From: Patagioenas fasciata
Taxonomy: Eukaryota; Chordata; Aves; Columbiformes; Columbidae
Assembly: GCF_037038585.1 (NCBI RefSeq)
Contig: NC_092525.1
Span: 30,158,367-30,222,366 of the forward strand
Reading direction: 5' to 3'
Length of the DNA: 64,000 nucleotides
In this document: positions 61,291-64,000 of the stretch, piece by piece
How positions within the stretch are numbered: the stretch's first letter is position 1
Layout: the number at the start of each line of letters is the position of its first letter
Notes under the pieces: model-generated
Seen by the model: the letters and a program-made list of their open reading frames with translations, nothing else
The model's database searches: none
What the model was told of the DNA's origin: nothing
Made by a program: the position numbers and the translations under genes

Positions 61291-61337
61291 GTTTATAGCA
61301 AATATATCCAGTGACAGTGATACAGGTTCTCTCTTCA
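61291..61337 (+). ncRNA. candidate 47-nt micro-exon
   Basis: Acceptor TTCTGTTTCTTTCAG ends at 61290 and donor TTCA|GTAAGT begins at 61338, both strong. The frame FIANISSDSDTGSLF is open across it. I do not recognise it, and it does not match the DPYD exons I would expect next on this strand. Isolated; may be chance. Confidence 0.2.
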
Positions 61338-61671
61338 GTAAGTGTGAAATGACAAGTATACATATATATATGATCTCATTGTCAGTATTTGACAAGCTTA
61401 AAAAAAATGTTTTGGCTATAGAAGCTATTGATGTAGGTGTTACGAGGCACGTGGGAGGAATTCTTCAAGATTTTGGAATGTATGAAGCAGGAATTTGCTG
61501 TGTGGGCTAAAAGGACTCTATCCACACCCCACTCTCCTTCCATGAGTACCAGCCAGGTGGAGATCACACTTTCCCAGCTGGCTGTTGTGGCTGGAGTCCA
61601 CTTCTGCAGGAAGCGGGGAGGCAGCATAGCCGAAAGTTGCCATAGCAATAGATTATTGCACAGAGTATAAT

Positions 61672-61785
61672 CTTTAAAAAAAAAAAAAAAAACGAAACCA
61701 AACCAACAAACAAAAAAACCCACCAAAAAAACTACAAAAAACAAACAAAAAACCCCAACAAAACAAACAAACAAAGAAAAATGAC
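61672..61785. repeat. A-rich / CAAA low-complexity tract
   Basis: A run of about 19 A is followed by about 95 bp of AACCAAACAAAC-type sequence. A related tract lies at 61992-62066 (CCCCAACAAACAAAAACCC, then CAA repeats). Both resemble degenerate microsatellites. Confidence 0.8.
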
Positions 61786-61991
61786 AGCAAGAAGATACAA
61801 AACCTTTTCGTTTGCTCCTTTGCATAAGAAGTGGACAGCCTTACAGTCACCATTATCTTTTTTTTTTAATCAAACCCTGTATGAAGTGAAGAGCACCCAG
61901 CATAATACAGAAATACAGTACATTTTTGTTAGGTATATATTTCAGTATTCCATGAAAGCTGTTGTTTTCCTGTGTGAGACTTAATATAGAT

Positions 61992-62066
61992 TAAAAAAAC
62001 CCCAACAAACAAAAACCCAAACCAAAACAAACCCCAAACAACAACAACAACAGAAACAAAACAATA
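61992..62066. repeat. CAAA/CAACAA low-complexity tract
   Basis: C- and A-only sequence with CAACAACAACAACA near 62038-62051, only 200 bp from the similar tract at 61672. Confidence 0.75.
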
Positions 62067-64000
62067 GATGAACAGAGAAATGTCTTGTGGATGCAAGATA
62101 CTTGTCTAGAAAAGCTGTCATAAGGCTGACTGGTATTATGGGGCTAATCATAGGTAAAGAAGAAGAGAAAGGTAGATTAAATAGTTTTGGAGGAAACAAA
62201 AAAAAGCGGGATTAATTTTTTTGAATCTGAACAAAATGTACAAATTTAGGCAGGAGATTAGACAGTGTAATCTTGTTTTAGTTGGTGGGAGAGGATATGT
62301 TTTTTGAAGTATGGTATGTGCTCTGTAGCAGTAGTCATTTTCATTGGAAATCAGATTGTCTGTATTGATAGATCTTGTTTGTGATAAAGGGTTAATTTCC
62401 AGAAGGAGACTGGTTTAGCTCAGATTTTTTTTTTATCAAATTGACTCTGCTTGATTTGATGTACTGATCTAATATGACCTTGATTAAATTAGAAAGAAAA
62501 TGATGATGCAGACTGTTTGTGCTATTGACAATTCGCTACCTAAGGCTAGGGTGTCAGTGAATTAATGTCTTGCCCATATTTTGCAGGGACCTCTGGTAAG
62601 AATGAGTTTCTCCTATTAATTTCAGCCTTACCAAGAAGACAATAATTGTTGCTGATTGTAAAGTTAGCTATTTCTGAAGTAGTGAAATAGGCTTCACCAG
62701 TTTGCTCAAAAACAGCCCAAGACAGATGATTAGCTTACGACCAGCCTAGAAGCTTAGCAAGGACATACGTATGTACCACAAGTTGTTTGTATTATCTGAG
62801 CATCAGTTCTCCAGTCAACAACCAAGATGGTGGATGGTCTTTATCCCTTGTCTTATACCACAGGTGGGGGCTACAGCCACATCTGACACCTGTAAGTGGA
62901 AATCAGGTTTCTTCTGTACAATGTATAGCATAAGAAACGATCATCTTGCCAGCATAATAGACTCAAGCAGGATGTCTCAGCAAAGCATATTTTATTAATG
63001 ATTTTGAAAGACTGGGTGGTTTACCTAAGGGTAGGCACACAGAACAGGACAGAAAGCTGCTGCTTATATCCCCCTCAAATCCCAGCTGCAAATTCCCTCC
63101 CCTGTCCCCATTAGTTGGGTACTGCAGGGTTTACAGACTACCTGACACTTCCCAGATGGCCTGCCTCAGTTTACCTATTTCACTAATCCAGTTCTAATGA
63201 CCCTCTCCTTATTTATTTCCATTGAATGTGTGGTTTCTTGGCTCTCTTACCTCCTCCTCTAGCTTAATTTTTAACCACAGGCATTGGTTTTGCTTTCCGA
63301 GATTAGTGCAAAGAGCCCTTGTTTTACATTCAAGATCTGATAGCTAGATATCCCTCAGTCCCCACCCACTGGGGTCAGGCCTCAGATCCCCACTGGCGAA
63401 AACAACATTTCTCCTTCAATGGCTCCTTACATATAGATCCTGGGTAAAAGTCAGCTCTATAGCAAGGTAGCAAAGAGAAATTTTCTTTTTGGCCTATTTT
63501 CTGGAAGCTACAGAGCAAAGGTGTACTGGTGAGACCACTGGGCGTTTTCACTTCATATTTCCAGCCCAAGCCTGATGTTACATTACAGCAATTATTTATG
63601 CAATGTAAAGCACCATAGAACAGTTTTTCTCTGGCAATATTTCATTGCTTGTCTTAAACAAAATATTGAAGCTAATTACCTATCTGTTAACTTGATGGCT
63701 GTCAAACACTTTTATAAAATCCAAGTTATAGTTGAGGTCCTTTGCATTGAGTACTGTAAAGACCTGGAGAAGACAGTAGCCTATCTTAGAAAAGTTAGTC
63801 TTTTAACTCTGTTTAAATCTTGTAACAGGAGCAACGCATTTCACTCTGTGTATGGCTACAACTGGTGAAGTTACAGACAAGTGTGATAATTTGCAAGTAA
63901 ATGGAGCTCCCTATAGGAAGCAACTCACAGGCACGCAGAGTTGGGATAACAATGTGCAGAGTCCTCTTTAGTGTTTACATAGAGCACTGGTGGAGGGAAA
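62067..64000. other. unique non-coding DNA to the window end
   Basis: No repeat, island or credible exon seen. In mammals DPYD follows MIR137 on the same strand; its first exon would be expected beyond this point. Confidence 0.5.

Noticed and set aside
15311-64000. First coding exons of DPYD
   Set aside because: Expected next on the + strand by synteny, but no matching peptide and no promoter-sized CpG island is present; it probably lies beyond the window.

Overview
Organism and locus. This is vertebrate, almost certainly avian, nuclear DNA. It holds two CR1 LINE copies ending in the bird/reptile-type 3' octamer repeats (ATTCTATG and ATTCTGTG variants), has AT-rich non-coding sequence with sharply bounded CpG islands, and has no dense protein coding anywhere. 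The anchor is an unmistakable pre-miR-137 hairpin at about 14420-14517 on the + strand. Both mature arms read exactly as the miR-137 sequences I remember from mammals. The window is therefore the MIR137 / MIR137 host-gene (MIR137HG) locus. From the known mammalian order I infer that DPYD lies to the right on the same strand, beyond the window. I see no DPYD exon here.

Layout. 1-7.9 kb is mostly unique non-coding DNA with a 5'-truncated CR1 (2.7-3.86 kb), one weakly supported exon (4770-4843) and an old MIR-type SINE (6.6 kb). 7.9-15.3 kb is the regulatory core: seven CpG islands, AT-rich homeodomain-site-rich stretches between them, two expanded-spacing RE1 (REST/NRSF) motifs in opposite orientation, a well-formed candidate first exon (donor at 11522), a 115-bp candidate exon, and an exon starting at 14275 that carries the miR-137 hairpin. 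15.3-64 kb is a long non-coding stretch with a second CR1 (24.0-24.86 kb), several ancient SINE or palindromic repeat remnants, low-complexity CAAA/GTTT tracts, short tandem repeats, AT-rich blocks that look like conserved non-coding elements, a few isolated splice-flanked candidate exons, and one decayed coding-like patch at 59.5-60.4 kb.

How it works together. The most economical model is one + strand non-coding host transcript. It starts in the 11-12 kb CpG cluster (or further upstream), splices 11521 to 14024, then 14138 to 14275 across a 136-bp intron, and is cleaved by Drosha in its last seen exon to give miR-137. The two RE1-like motifs fit repression of this neuronal microRNA outside neurons. 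The long downstream stretch would be the intergenic or intronic region between MIR137 and DPYD and may hold enhancers. No protein-coding gene in the window is supported with confidence.
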